Assembly: GCA_042867185.1 (NCBI GenBank)
Contig: JBHZQV010000013.1
Coordinates: 1 to 64,000 of the forward strand
Direction: 5' to 3'
DNA length: 64,000 nucleotides
DNA from: Xylophilus sp042867185
GTDB lineage: Bacteria; Pseudomonadota; Gammaproteobacteria; Burkholderiales; Burkholderiaceae_C
A program made the translations under genes and the position numbers. Of this stretch, positions 25,646-32,531 are shown piece after piece. Every line of letters starts with the position of its first letter. Positions within the stretch are counted from its first letter, which is position 1. The notes beneath the pieces are model-generated. The model saw only the letters and a list, made by a program, of their open reading frames with translations, had not been told where the DNA came from and did not search any database.

Positions 25646-26839
25646 CTAGGGCGCCATCAGCCGGTCGCCGGCCTTCACCGGCACCCGGATCTCCAGGATC
25701 AGCGCGTACGACACCCGCTCGAAGGTGCGGAACACCATCATCAGGCCGTTGCGCTCGTCGGGCAGCTTGATCTGGGTGGGCTTGTCGCCGGTGCGGTCGG
25801 TGATGCGCGGGCCTTCCGACAGGATCGCCAGCACGTGGCCGCTTTCCATGCCGTCGAGCGTGCCCTTGTTGATCGCGACGATCTGGTTCTGGGCGGCGTT
25901 GGCCACCGCGCTGCCGTAGATCGACACCACGCGGCCGTTCTCGATCGGGAACTGCGGCGCGCGCGGGTTGTAGCTGACCAGCTGGCGCGGCGGCTCGGGC
26001 AGCAGCCGGTCGCCGGCGCGCATCTCTTCCTTCGAGCCGACGATGTCGAACGAGGCGGGCACGATCTCCTGCAGGTCCTTGCCGTCGCGCAGCGAGGTCT
26101 GGGTGCTCTCGCCCTGCATCAGCCGGGCGCGGCCCACGTACTGGGCCTCGTAGCCCAGGATCTCGGCGGTGGCCGGGTCCTTGAGCGGCACCGCGTTGCG
26201 GAACACGCGGTAGTCGCGCGGCTGGCCCGGCTCGCGCATCAGCGGCGCGCCGGTGGGGCCCAGCGCATAGGCGCGGTCGCCGCGGGCCAGCAGCACCCGT
26301 TCTTCCAGCGCGCCGACCAGCCGGGGCGCGTTCTTCAAAGTGAGTTCGTCGACGATCAGCGGTTCGGCCAGGAACGGCTCGATGAACTGCGGCTGCAGCG
26401 TGGGCAGCGCGTTGTCGGCCAGGCTCTCGTAGCGGGTGCGCGGCGAGATGCGGACGGTGTCGCCTTCGCCGCCGTAGCCGGAGCGCGAGGTGCGCAGCCG
26501 GGCCATGCCGTCGACCTTCTCCAGGTACAGCGTCTGGCCGGGGTAGATCAGGTGCGGGTTGCGGATCTGCTCCAGGTTCATGCCCCAGAGTTCGGGCCAG
26601 CGCCACGGCCGCTGCAGGTACATGCCCGAGATCGCCCAGAGCGTGTCGCCGCGCTTGACGACGTACACGTCGGGCGCATTGGGCGACAGCTCCGCCACCG
26701 GGATGCCGGTCTGGGCCACCTGCTGCGCGGTGGCGCGCTGGGTGGGCGTGACGGGGTAGTTCTGTGCGAGCGCGGAGGTGGCGCAGCAGAGTGCGGCGGC
26801 GGCCAGCGCGACGGCGGCGCAGGGGGTCTTCATTCGCAT
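25646..26839 (-). CDS. Exported LysM-domain protein
   Basis: The 397-residue protein has a Sec signal peptide (MKTPCAAVALAAAALCCATS-ALAQ) and one LysM domain at about residues 55-110 (DVYVVKRGDTLWAISGMYLQ ... LIYPGQTLYL), which binds peptidoglycan. The remaining 280 residues are a conserved but functionally undescribed region found in betaproteobacterial proteins encoded next to dprA. It probably acts in the periplasm at the cell wall. It diverges from def across 227 bases. Confidence 0.85.
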   Translation of the reverse strand: MRMKTPCAAVALAAAALCCATSALAQNYPVTPTQRATAQQVAQTGIPVAELSPNAPDVYVVKRGDTLWAISGMYLQRPWRWPELWGMNLEQIRNPHLIYPGQTLYLEKVDGMARLRTSRSGYGGEGDTVRISPRTRYESLADNALPTLQPQFIEPFLAEPLIVDELTLKNAPRLVGALEERVLLARGDRAYALGPTGAPLMREPGQPRDYRVFRNAVPLKDPATAEILGYEAQYVGRARLMQGESTQTSLRDGKDLQEIVPASFDIVGSKEEMRAGDRLLPEPPRQLVSYNPRAPQFPIENGRVVSIYGSAVANAAQNQIVAINKGTLDGMESGHVLAILSEGPRITDRTGDKPTQIKLPDERNGLMMVFRTFERVSYALILEIRVPVKAGDRLMAP

Positions 26840-27066
26840 CAGGACAGGCTCCCTCGGGATGGGGCCGCGTCCCCGCGGGCGGGCGCACCATCCGGCAAAA
26901 TATTGTTACAAACAGCGGTGGATTCTCGCTTCATGTCCTTGAATGGGCAACGCTTATTGGCGCCGGGCGCGGGTGGCGGACCCAAAGTGGCGGAAAATAG
27001 CGACAACTGCATCCGCGCGCGACGCCTCGCCCAGACGCCTTTTCCGACACTGCCCGCCCGACCGCC

Positions 27067-27576
27067 ATGGCCCTGCTTCCCATCCTCGTCTATCCCGATC
27101 CGAAACTGCTGAAGGTGGCCCGCCCGGTCGAGGCGGTCGATGCCCGGATCAAATCCCTGATCGCCGACATGACCGAGACCATGTACGACGCCAACGGCAT
27201 CGGCCTGGCGGCCACGCAGGTCGACGTGCACGAGCGGCTGGTGGTGATCGACGTATCGGAAGAGCGCAACCTGCCGCAGGTCTTCATCAACCCGACAATC
27301 GTCTGGCAGAGCGACGAGAAGGTCACCGGCGAAGAGGGCTGCCTCTCGATCCCCGGCATCTACGACTGCGTCGAGCGCGCCGCCGAGGTGAAGGTCGAGG
27401 CGCTCGACGGCGACGGCAAGCCGTTCACCGTGCAGGCCGACGGCCTGCTCGCCGTCTGCATCCAGCACGAGCTGGACCACCTGATGGGCAAGGTCTTCGT
27501 CGATTACCTTTCGCCACTCAAGCGCAACCGCATCAAGACCAAGATGGTGAAGCTGCAGCGCGACGCGCGGGACTGA
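27067..27576 (+). CDS. def: Peptide deformylase
   Basis: Def removes the formyl group from the N-terminal methionine of new proteins. The 169-residue protein has all three family motifs: GIGLAATQ (GxGxAAxQ), EGCLSIP (EGCLS) and QHELDHL (HExDH), which supply the Cys and two His metal ligands and the catalytic Glu. It begins MALLPILVYPDPKL as usual. A lipoprotein gene and fmt follow on the same strand; def and fmt act on the same formyl group at opposite ends of its life. Confidence 0.97.
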   Translation: MALLPILVYPDPKLLKVARPVEAVDARIKSLIADMTETMYDANGIGLAATQVDVHERLVVIDVSEERNLPQVFINPTIVWQSDEKVTGEEGCLSIPGIYDCVERAAEVKVEALDGDGKPFTVQADGLLAVCIQHELDHLMGKVFVDYLSPLKRNRIKTKMVKLQRDARD

Positions 27577-27627
27577 TCCCGCCGCCGCCGGCCGCGCAGA
27601 CCTTCATCCTCCGCAGGAGCCGCCCCC

Positions 27628-28137
27628 ATGCTCGATGTCCGTATCCCTTCTCCGTGGGCCCGCTGGGCCCTCGCGGCCGGCGCCGCCATGCTGCTGGCCG
27701 GTTGCGCCATTCCGTCGCAGGTGCCCGCCGGCGCGACGGTCGATGCCGCGCAGACCCGGCTGGGCGCGCCCACCGGTCGCTACCCGCTGCCCGACGGCGG
27801 CCAGCGGCTGCAGTATTCGGAGCAGCCCGCGGGCTCGGCGGTGTGGAACCTCGATTTCGACGCCGCCGGCCGGCTGCAGCGCACCGACCAGGCGCTGCGC
27901 TATCCCAACTTCGACCAGATCGTGCTGAACCAGTGGACCGGCGACGACGTGCTGCGGATGATGGGCCGGCCCGCCCGTGTCGAGCGGGTGGCGATGTTCG
28001 ACGGCCCGGTCTGGACCTACCGGTTCAACGACCTGAACAACTTCCGTTTCATCCACGTGCACCTGGACCCGGGCGGCGTGGTGCGGCGCATCCAGTACAC
28101 CGACGAGAGTCTGTACCGCGCGCCGCATGCACGGTAG
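27628..28137 (+). CDS. Lipoprotein with BamE/SmpA-like repeats
   Basis: The 169-residue protein has a lipoprotein signal ending LLAGC (lipobox Cys near residue 24). The mature part holds two short domains with a BamE/SmpA/OmlA look: VDAAQTRLGAPTGRYPLPDG and LRMMGRPARVERVAMFDGPV. BamE-like domains are small outer-membrane lipoproteins. The role here is unknown. A good AGGAG lies nine bases before the ATG. It overlaps the most upstream possible start of fmt by 11 bases, so the two are probably co-translated. Confidence 0.7.
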   Translation: MLDVRIPSPWARWALAAGAAMLLAGCAIPSQVPAGATVDAAQTRLGAPTGRYPLPDGGQRLQYSEQPAGSAVWNLDFDAAGRLQRTDQALRYPNFDQIVLNQWTGDDVLRMMGRPARVERVAMFDGPVWTYRFNDLNNFRFIHVHLDPGGVVRRIQYTDESLYRAPHAR

Positions 28138-29116
28138 GCCGGTGAAGGTCGTCTTCGCCGGCACGCCGGAATTCGCCCGCGTCGCGCTCGACGCCCTGCA
28201 CGCCGCCGGTGTCGAGATCCCGCTGGTCCTGAGCCAGCCCGACCGGCCCGCGGGCCGCGGCATGAAGCTGCAGGCCTCGCCGGTCAAGCAGTTCGCGGTG
28301 GCGCACGGCATCGCCGTATCGCAGCCCCGCAGCCTGCGGCTCGACGGCAGGTATCCGGAGGATGCCGCCGCCGCCCGCGCGGCGCTGCTGGCCACCGGCG
28401 CCGACGCGATGGTCGTCGCCGCATATGGCCTGATCCTGCCGCAGTGGGTGCTCGACCTGCCGCGCCTCGGCTGCTTCAACATCCACGCCAGCCTGCTGCC
28501 GCGCTGGCGCGGCGCCGCCCCGATCCACCGCGCGATCGAGGCGGGCGACGCCCGCACCGGCATCACCATCATGCAGATGGACGCGGGCCTGGACACCGGC
28601 GACATGCTGCTGACCGAAACCCTGCCGATCGACCCGGCCGACACCACCGCCACCCTGCACGACCGGCTGGCCCCGCTGGGCGGCCGGATGGTGGTGCAGG
28701 CGCTGCGCACCGCCGAGCAGGGCGGCCTGCGGCCGGTGCCGCAGCCGGCCGAGGGCATCACCTATGCCCACAAGATCGAGAAAACCGAGGCGCTGATCGA
28801 CTGGTCGCACGGCGCCGAGGCCATCGCACGCCGGGTGCGGGCCTTCGACCCGTTCCCCGGTGCCGCCACCACGCTGGGCGGCGAGGCGATCAAGATCTGG
28901 TGCTGCGAGATCGATAGCGCGCGGTCGGCGCCCGGCGCCGGCTGCGGCACCGTTCTGTCTGCCGATGCGGCCGGCATCGCCGTCGCCTGCGGCCAGGGCG
29001 TATTGCGGGCCACGGTGCTGCAGCGCGCCGGCGGCAAGCGGCTGCCGGCCGCAGACTTTTTGCGCGGCTTCGCGCTGCCGGCGGGTGCGGTGCTCGGCGC
29101 CGCCTCGGCGGCATGA
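28127..29116 (+). CDS. fmt: Methionyl-tRNA formyltransferase
   Basis: Fmt formylates initiator methionyl-tRNA using 10-formyltetrahydrofolate. The 329-residue protein has VVFAGTPEFA at its start, the catalytic block CFNIHASLLPRWRGAAPI (HxSLLPxxRG), and a C-terminal OB-like tRNA domain (YAHKIEKTEALIDW). The ATG at 28127 gives MHGRPVKVVFAG; a GTG at 28142 gives the more usual MKVVFAG and may be the real start. In the C-terminal domain the segment CCEIDSARSAPGAGC coincides with a decayed copy of the short palindromic repeat (28901-28945). The stop overlaps the azlC start (ATGA). Confidence 0.95.
   Translation: MHGRPVKVVFAGTPEFARVALDALHAAGVEIPLVLSQPDRPAGRGMKLQASPVKQFAVAHGIAVSQPRSLRLDGRYPEDAAAARAALLATGADAMVVAAYGLILPQWVLDLPRLGCFNIHASLLPRWRGAAPIHRAIEAGDARTGITIMQMDAGLDTGDMLLTETLPIDPADTTATLHDRLAPLGGRMVVQALRTAEQGGLRPVPQPAEGITYAHKIEKTEALIDWSHGAEAIARRVRAFDPFPGAATTLGGEAIKIWCCEIDSARSAPGAGCGTVLSADAAGIAVACGQGVLRATVLQRAGGKRLPAADFLRGFALPAGAVLGAASAA
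28901..28945. repeat. Decayed short palindromic repeat inside fmt
   Basis: TGCTGCGAGATCGATAGC followed by GCGCGGTCGGCGCC closely matches the copy inside cnoX (TGCTGCGAAATCGATAGC) and the flank of the copy inside dprA. It is in frame with fmt. Confidence 0.5.
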
Positions 29117-29901
29117 GCGCCGCCGAGGTTTCCTACCCCGGCGAGGCCAGCGCCCGCGAGTGGCTGCGGCACCCCGAGTTCTGGCGCGGCATGCGCGAGA
29201 TGTCGGGCATGAGCATCGGCATCGGCGCCTGGGGCCTGGTCACCGGCGTGGCGATGGCCAAGTCGGGCATGCCGCTGCTGCTGGCCATCTTCATGTCGCT
29301 CACCGTGTACGCCGGCAGCGCGCAGCTGGTGGTGGTGCCGCTGATCGCATCGGGCTCGCCGATGTGGGTGGTGTGGCTCACCGCGCTCTGCGTCAATCTG
29401 CGCTTCGTGATCTTCAGCACCCTGTGGCGCGACTACTTCGGCCGCTTTCCCCGCGCCCGCCGCTGCCTGATGGGCTATGTGAGCGGCGACGTGACCTTCG
29501 TGCTGATGGCGCAGCGCTTCCCCCAGCAGACGCCGGCGCCGGGCCAGGTGCCGTATTTCTGGGGGGCCTCCAGCCTGAACTGGACGACCTGGCAGCTCAC
29601 CTCGATCGCCGGCATGCTGCTGGCCGAAACGATTCCGGTGCACTGGGGCCTGGGCTTCGCGGGCGTGCTGGCGCTGGTCGGCGTGCTGTGCTCGATGCTG
29701 GGCGACCGCATCACCTGGGTCTCGGCGGGCGTCGCGGTCGCGGCGGCGGTGGCGGCCTTCGCGCTGCCCCTGAAGCTCAACATCCTGGTCGGCATCGCCG
29801 CCGCGGTGACGGTCGGCCTGGTGCTGGAGGCTGCGCTGCCGCAGCGCAGCCGCATCGTCAAACGCACACCGGCGATACCGCCGGCCGAGGACCCGCCATG
29901 A
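29113..29901 (+). CDS. azlC: AzlC-family branched-chain amino acid exporter, large subunit
   Basis: AzlC and AzlD together export branched-chain amino acids or analogues. The 262-residue membrane protein has the family blocks MSIGIGAWGLVTGVAMAKSG, LTVYAGSAQLVVVPLI and LCVNLRFVIFSTLWRDYF, with about seven hydrophobic segments. Its start overlaps the fmt stop (ATGA), and its stop overlaps the first of two short reading frames that lead to azlD. Substrate is inferred from the family. Confidence 0.9.
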   Translation: MSAAEVSYPGEASAREWLRHPEFWRGMREMSGMSIGIGAWGLVTGVAMAKSGMPLLLAIFMSLTVYAGSAQLVVVPLIASGSPMWVVWLTALCVNLRFVIFSTLWRDYFGRFPRARRCLMGYVSGDVTFVLMAQRFPQQTPAPGQVPYFWGASSLNWTTWQLTSIAGMLLAETIPVHWGLGFAGVLALVGVLCSMLGDRITWVSAGVAVAAAVAAFALPLKLNILVGIAAAVTVGLVLEAALPQRSRIVKRTPAIPPAEDPP

Positions 29902-29966
29902 GCGCCGCGCCGAACCGCTTCAAGCAAGCTCGCACCGCAGTGCGCAGCACGGAGGTTTCTGCATGA
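29898..29966 (+). CDS. Short chained ORF 1 between azlC and azlD (22 aa, uncertain)
   Basis: A 22-codon frame, MSAAPNRFKQARTAVRSTEV then SA, begins in an ATGA overlap with the azlC stop and ends in an ATGA overlap with the next frame. It is one of two tandem 65-base copies. The sequence ends with GCACGGAGGTTTCTGC just before the next ATG, so each copy also supplies a strong ribosome-binding site (GGAGG). It may serve as a translational relay rather than encode a useful peptide. Confidence 0.4.
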   Translation: MSAAPNRFKQARTAVRSTEVSA

Positions 29967-30027
29967 GCGCCGCGCCGAACCGCTTCAAGCAAGCGCGCAC
30001 CGCAGTGCGCAGCACGGAGGTTGCTCG
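29898..30027 (+). repeat. Two tandem 65-base direct repeats
   Basis: Positions 29898-29962 and 29963-30027 are almost identical, with changes near the middle (CAAGCT/CAAGCG) and at the end (TTTCTGC/TTGCTCG). The 65-base period is not a multiple of three; the ATGA overlap restores an open frame in each copy. Confidence 0.9.
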
Positions 30028-30031
30028 ATGA
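29963..30031 (+). CDS. Short chained ORF 2 between azlC and azlD (22 aa, uncertain)
   Basis: The second copy, MSAAPNRFKQARTAVRSTEV then AR, differs from the first mainly at its last codons. It overlaps the azlD ATG at 30028 by four bases (ATGA). Together the copies keep ribosomes moving from azlC to azlD with no untranslated gap. Confidence 0.4.
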   Translation: MSAAPNRFKQARTAVRSTEVAR

Positions 30032-30357
30032 CCGCCTGGGAGACCTGCATCGCCATCGTCGGCCTGGCCGCGATCACCGTGCTGACCCGCTGCTTCTTTT
30101 TGCTGCCCGACCGCGAGCTGCCGCTGCCCGACTGGGTGCGCCGCGGCCTGCGCTATGCGCCGCTGGCCGCGCTGGCGGCGGTGCTGGCGCCCGAGCTGGT
30201 GATGCGCGACGGCGCCTTCCTCACCACCCTGGCCGACGCGCGGCTGCCCGCCACGGTGGCGGCGGTGGCCTTCTATTTCTGGCGGCGCAGCATCCTGGGC
30301 ACCATCGCGCTCGGCATGGCGGTGTACCTGCCGCTGCACGTCGGCCTGGGCTGGTAG
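30028..30357 (+). CDS. azlD: AzlD-family branched-chain amino acid exporter, small subunit
   Basis: The 109-residue membrane protein has three to four hydrophobic segments and the family pattern TVLTRCFFLLPDREL ... RRGLRYAPLAALAAVLAPEL. It is the partner of AzlC, here separated from it by two chained 22-codon frames. The ATG at 30028 overlaps the stop of the second short frame. The fmt-azlC-azlD stretch is translated without gaps. Confidence 0.9.
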   Translation: MTAWETCIAIVGLAAITVLTRCFFLLPDRELPLPDWVRRGLRYAPLAALAAVLAPELVMRDGAFLTTLADARLPATVAAVAFYFWRRSILGTIALGMAVYLPLHVGLGW

Positions 30358-30466
30358 CGCGTGCGTCGCCGATACGGTCGCTGACCGGCGCGCCGCGGGG
30401 CCTCCCTACAATCGCCGGCACTTTTCGCCCCTTTCCACCGCCCATCCTTCTTCCTCGATTGCACCC

Positions 30467-31660
30467 ATGAACGTCCTCCGTTTTTCCGATCTCGTCGCCC
30501 AGGGCAAGGCTTCCGGCCAGCGCGTGTTCATCCGCGCCGACCTCAACGTGCCGCAGGACGACGACGGCCGCATCACCGAAGACACCCGGATCCGCGCCTC
30601 GGTGCCCTGCATCGAACTGGCGCTGAAGGCCGGCGCCGCCGTCATGGTCACCTCGCACCTGGGCCGCCCGACCGAAGGCGCCTTCCAGCCCGCCGACTCG
30701 CTGGCGCCGGTCGCCGCGCGCCTGTCGGCGCTGCTGGGCCGCGAAGTGCCGCTGGTGCAGAACTGGGTGGACGGCGTGCAGGTCGCGCCGGGCAGCGTGG
30801 TGCTGCTGGAGAACTGCCGCGTCAACAAGGGCGAGAAGAAGAACGACCCGGCACTCGCGAAAAAGATGGCCGCGCTCTGCGACATCTACGTCAACGACGC
30901 CTTCGGCACCGCCCACCGCGCCGAGGGCACCACCTACGGCATCGCCGAATACGCCAAGATCGCCTGCGCCGGCCCGCTGCTGGCCGCCGAGATCGACGCG
31001 ATCACCCAGGCGCTGGCCAACCCGAAGCGCCCCCTGGTCGCCATCGTCGCCGGTTCCAAGGTCTCGACCAAGCTCACCATCCTGAAGGCGCTGTCGGCCA
31101 AGGTCGACCAGCTGATCGTCGGCGGCGGCATCGCCAACACCTTCATGCTGGCCGCCGGCCTGCCGATCGGCAAATCCTTGGCCGAGCCCGACCTGGTCGA
31201 CGAGGCGAAGGCGGTGATCGAGGCGATGCGCGCCCGCGGCGCCGCCGTGCCGATCCCCACCGACGTGGTCACCGCCAAGGCCTTCAAGGCCGACGCGCAA
31301 GCCTCCGTCCGGCAGGCCCAGGACGTGGCCGAGGACGACCTGATCCTGGATATCGGCCCCGAGACCGCCGCCCAGCTGGCCGCCCAACTGAAGGCCGCCG
31401 GCACCATCGTCTGGAACGGCCCGGTCGGCGTGTTCGAGTTCCCGGCCTTCTCCCACGGCACCGAGGCCATAGCCCGCGCCATCGCCGACAGCGACGCCTT
31501 CAGCATCGCCGGCGGCGGCGACACCCTGGCCGCCATCGCGCAGTACGGCATCGAGAAGGACGTCGGCTACATCTCGACCGGCGGCGGCGCGTTCCTGGAA
31601 ATTCTGGAAGGCAAGACGCTGCCGGCGTTCGAGATTCTGCAGAAGCGGGCGGCGGGCTGA
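30467..31660 (+). CDS. pgk: Phosphoglycerate kinase
   Basis: Pgk moves the phosphate of 1,3-bisphosphoglycerate to ADP in glycolysis. The 397-residue protein has FIRADLNVPQ at its start, VMVTSHLGRPTEG, the hinge LLAAEIDAITQALANPKRPL with VAIVAGSKVSTK, the nucleotide loop NGPVGVFEFPAFSHGT, and the ending SIAGGGDTLAA ... YISTGGGAFLEILEGK. The 109 bases before it hold the promoter region. It is the last gene of the high-GC block before the low-GC Hxs island; in relatives pgk is often followed closely by pyk. Confidence 0.97.
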   Translation: MNVLRFSDLVAQGKASGQRVFIRADLNVPQDDDGRITEDTRIRASVPCIELALKAGAAVMVTSHLGRPTEGAFQPADSLAPVAARLSALLGREVPLVQNWVDGVQVAPGSVVLLENCRVNKGEKKNDPALAKKMAALCDIYVNDAFGTAHRAEGTTYGIAEYAKIACAGPLLAAEIDAITQALANPKRPLVAIVAGSKVSTKLTILKALSAKVDQLIVGGGIANTFMLAAGLPIGKSLAEPDLVDEAKAVIEAMRARGAAVPIPTDVVTAKAFKADAQASVRQAQDVAEDDLILDIGPETAAQLAAQLKAAGTIVWNGPVGVFEFPAFSHGTEAIARAIADSDAFSIAGGGDTLAAIAQYGIEKDVGYISTGGGAFLEILEGKTLPAFEILQKRAAG

Positions 31661-31696
31661 TTGCTATCGAAATAATAGCTGGTGGTCGGCGGCAGG
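31661..31696. repeat. Dispersed palindromic repeat (short family) at the left edge of the Hxs island
   Basis: TTGCTATCGAAATAATAGCT (31661-31680) is the clearest palindrome of the family, followed by GGTGGTCGGCGGCAGG. It begins directly after the pgk stop and marks the change from high-GC to low-GC sequence. Confidence 0.8.
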
Positions 31697-31835
31697 TGCT
31701 AGACAGCGGGTGAGTTCATGGCTGGATTTACGGTTAGCGCCACATGTGCAGCGACTGGTAAGCAGTTCCTTTCTATCGCCGAAGTGTCGATGAACTCCCA
31801 GCTGCTGGGACGCGTTGCGGTACAGAATAAGTGCG

Positions 31836-31873
31836 TTTTTACCCTTGTAAAAATTCTAAGAAACCTCTAGCAT
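31836..31873 (+). promoter_or_regulatory. Possible hxsA promoter and operator palindrome
   Basis: TTTTTAC and GTAAAAA form a perfect 7-base inverted repeat with a 4-base spacer (31836-31853). TTGTAA (31846-31851) and TAGCAT (31868-31873) could be -35 and -10 elements 16 bases apart, about 30 bases before the hxsA ATG. This is a pattern-based guess. Confidence 0.35.
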
Positions 31874-31904
31874 CTCCTTACACAGCTAAGGAAGGAGCTT
31901 GAGG

Positions 31905-32189
31905 ATGAAAAAGTTTTTGGGATCTTTCGCCGCAATTGTTTCGGCATTTGCGGCAAATGCGAATGCCATGACTGTAAAAAGTCCAAACATCGCGATTAAG
32001 GATGCGAATACTGCGGCCATGGCAGGCCCCATCTTTTCTGAGAACGTAGTCGTCGAAACTAGTGATGGCTCGCAGTTTGATTTCATCCTTAAGCGAGATG
32101 AGCATACCGGGCTGATGATGGCTGCGCACGGTTCTCACTCTTCACATTCATCCCATTCGTCGCATAAATCGCATTATTCTGGCCGTTAA
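31905..32189 (+). CDS. hxsA: His-Xaa-Ser repeat precursor peptide HxsA
   Basis: The 94-residue protein starts with a Sec signal peptide (MKKFLGSFAAIVSAFAANAN-A). A spacer of about 50 residues follows, then the C-terminal tail HGSHSSHSSHSSHKSHYSGR, six H-x-S triplets before a final Gly-Arg. That tail is the hallmark of the precursor in His-Xaa-Ser systems, whose two radical-SAM enzymes (HxsB, HxsC) are presumed to modify it. A strong AAGGAG lies seven bases before the ATG at 31905; an in-frame TTG at 31899 is less likely. Codon use is A/T-rich. The hairpin after it may let hxsA be made in excess of hxsDBC. Confidence 0.85.
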   Translation: MKKFLGSFAAIVSAFAANANAMTVKSPNIAIKDANTAAMAGPIFSENVVVETSDGSQFDFILKRDEHTGLMMAAHGSHSSHSSHSSHKSHYSGR

Positions 32190-32213
32190 ACGTCACTCTG
32201 CATTTTTTCCAAT

Positions 32214-32240
32214 GACCGCGCTAGACGCGGTCTATTTTTA
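32214..32240 (+). terminator. Hairpin between hxsA and hxsD (terminator or attenuator)
   Basis: GACCGCG (32214-32220), loop CTAGA, CGCGGTC (32226-32232), then TATTTTTA. A perfect 7-base stem followed by a T-rich run has the form of an intrinsic terminator. It would let only part of the transcription pass into hxsD. Confidence 0.7.
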
Positions 32241-32246
32241 TCTGCG

Positions 32247-32531
32247 ATGAAACTTGAACTCGATGCCACGGTATACAGCCTCGAAGCTGTCCAAAAAGCA
32301 GCTTACCGATTCATCGACCGGCTGACTATTCTGATCGCGCAGTCTCCCGGACAAATTCGCTGCGACATCGAACAAGTTAGTGGGAAGCTGCGCCCAATTG
32401 AAGACGTTGTAGCCGACTTTAAAAGGGAGCTTCTAGACCAGCAGCTTCGGTATTGCATAAAGGCCGAAACTGAGGCTTCCCGCAACCTAATACTTGCGCT
32501 TGCATTTTCTCAATCAGCGATCGCTTCGTGA
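32247..32531 (+). CDS. hxsD: His-Xaa-Ser system protein HxsD
   Basis: The 94-residue protein (MKLELDATVYSLEAVQKAAY ...) has the length and the start expected for HxsD, the small soluble component always found beside hxsB and hxsC. Its biochemical role is not established; a precursor-binding or chaperone role is inference. It lies 57 bases after hxsA, behind a hairpin, and its stop overlaps the hxsB GTG start (GTGA). Confidence 0.75.
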   Translation: MKLELDATVYSLEAVQKAAYRFIDRLTILIAQSPGQIRCDIEQVSGKLRPIEDVVADFKRELLDQQLRYCIKAETEASRNLILALAFSQSAIAS

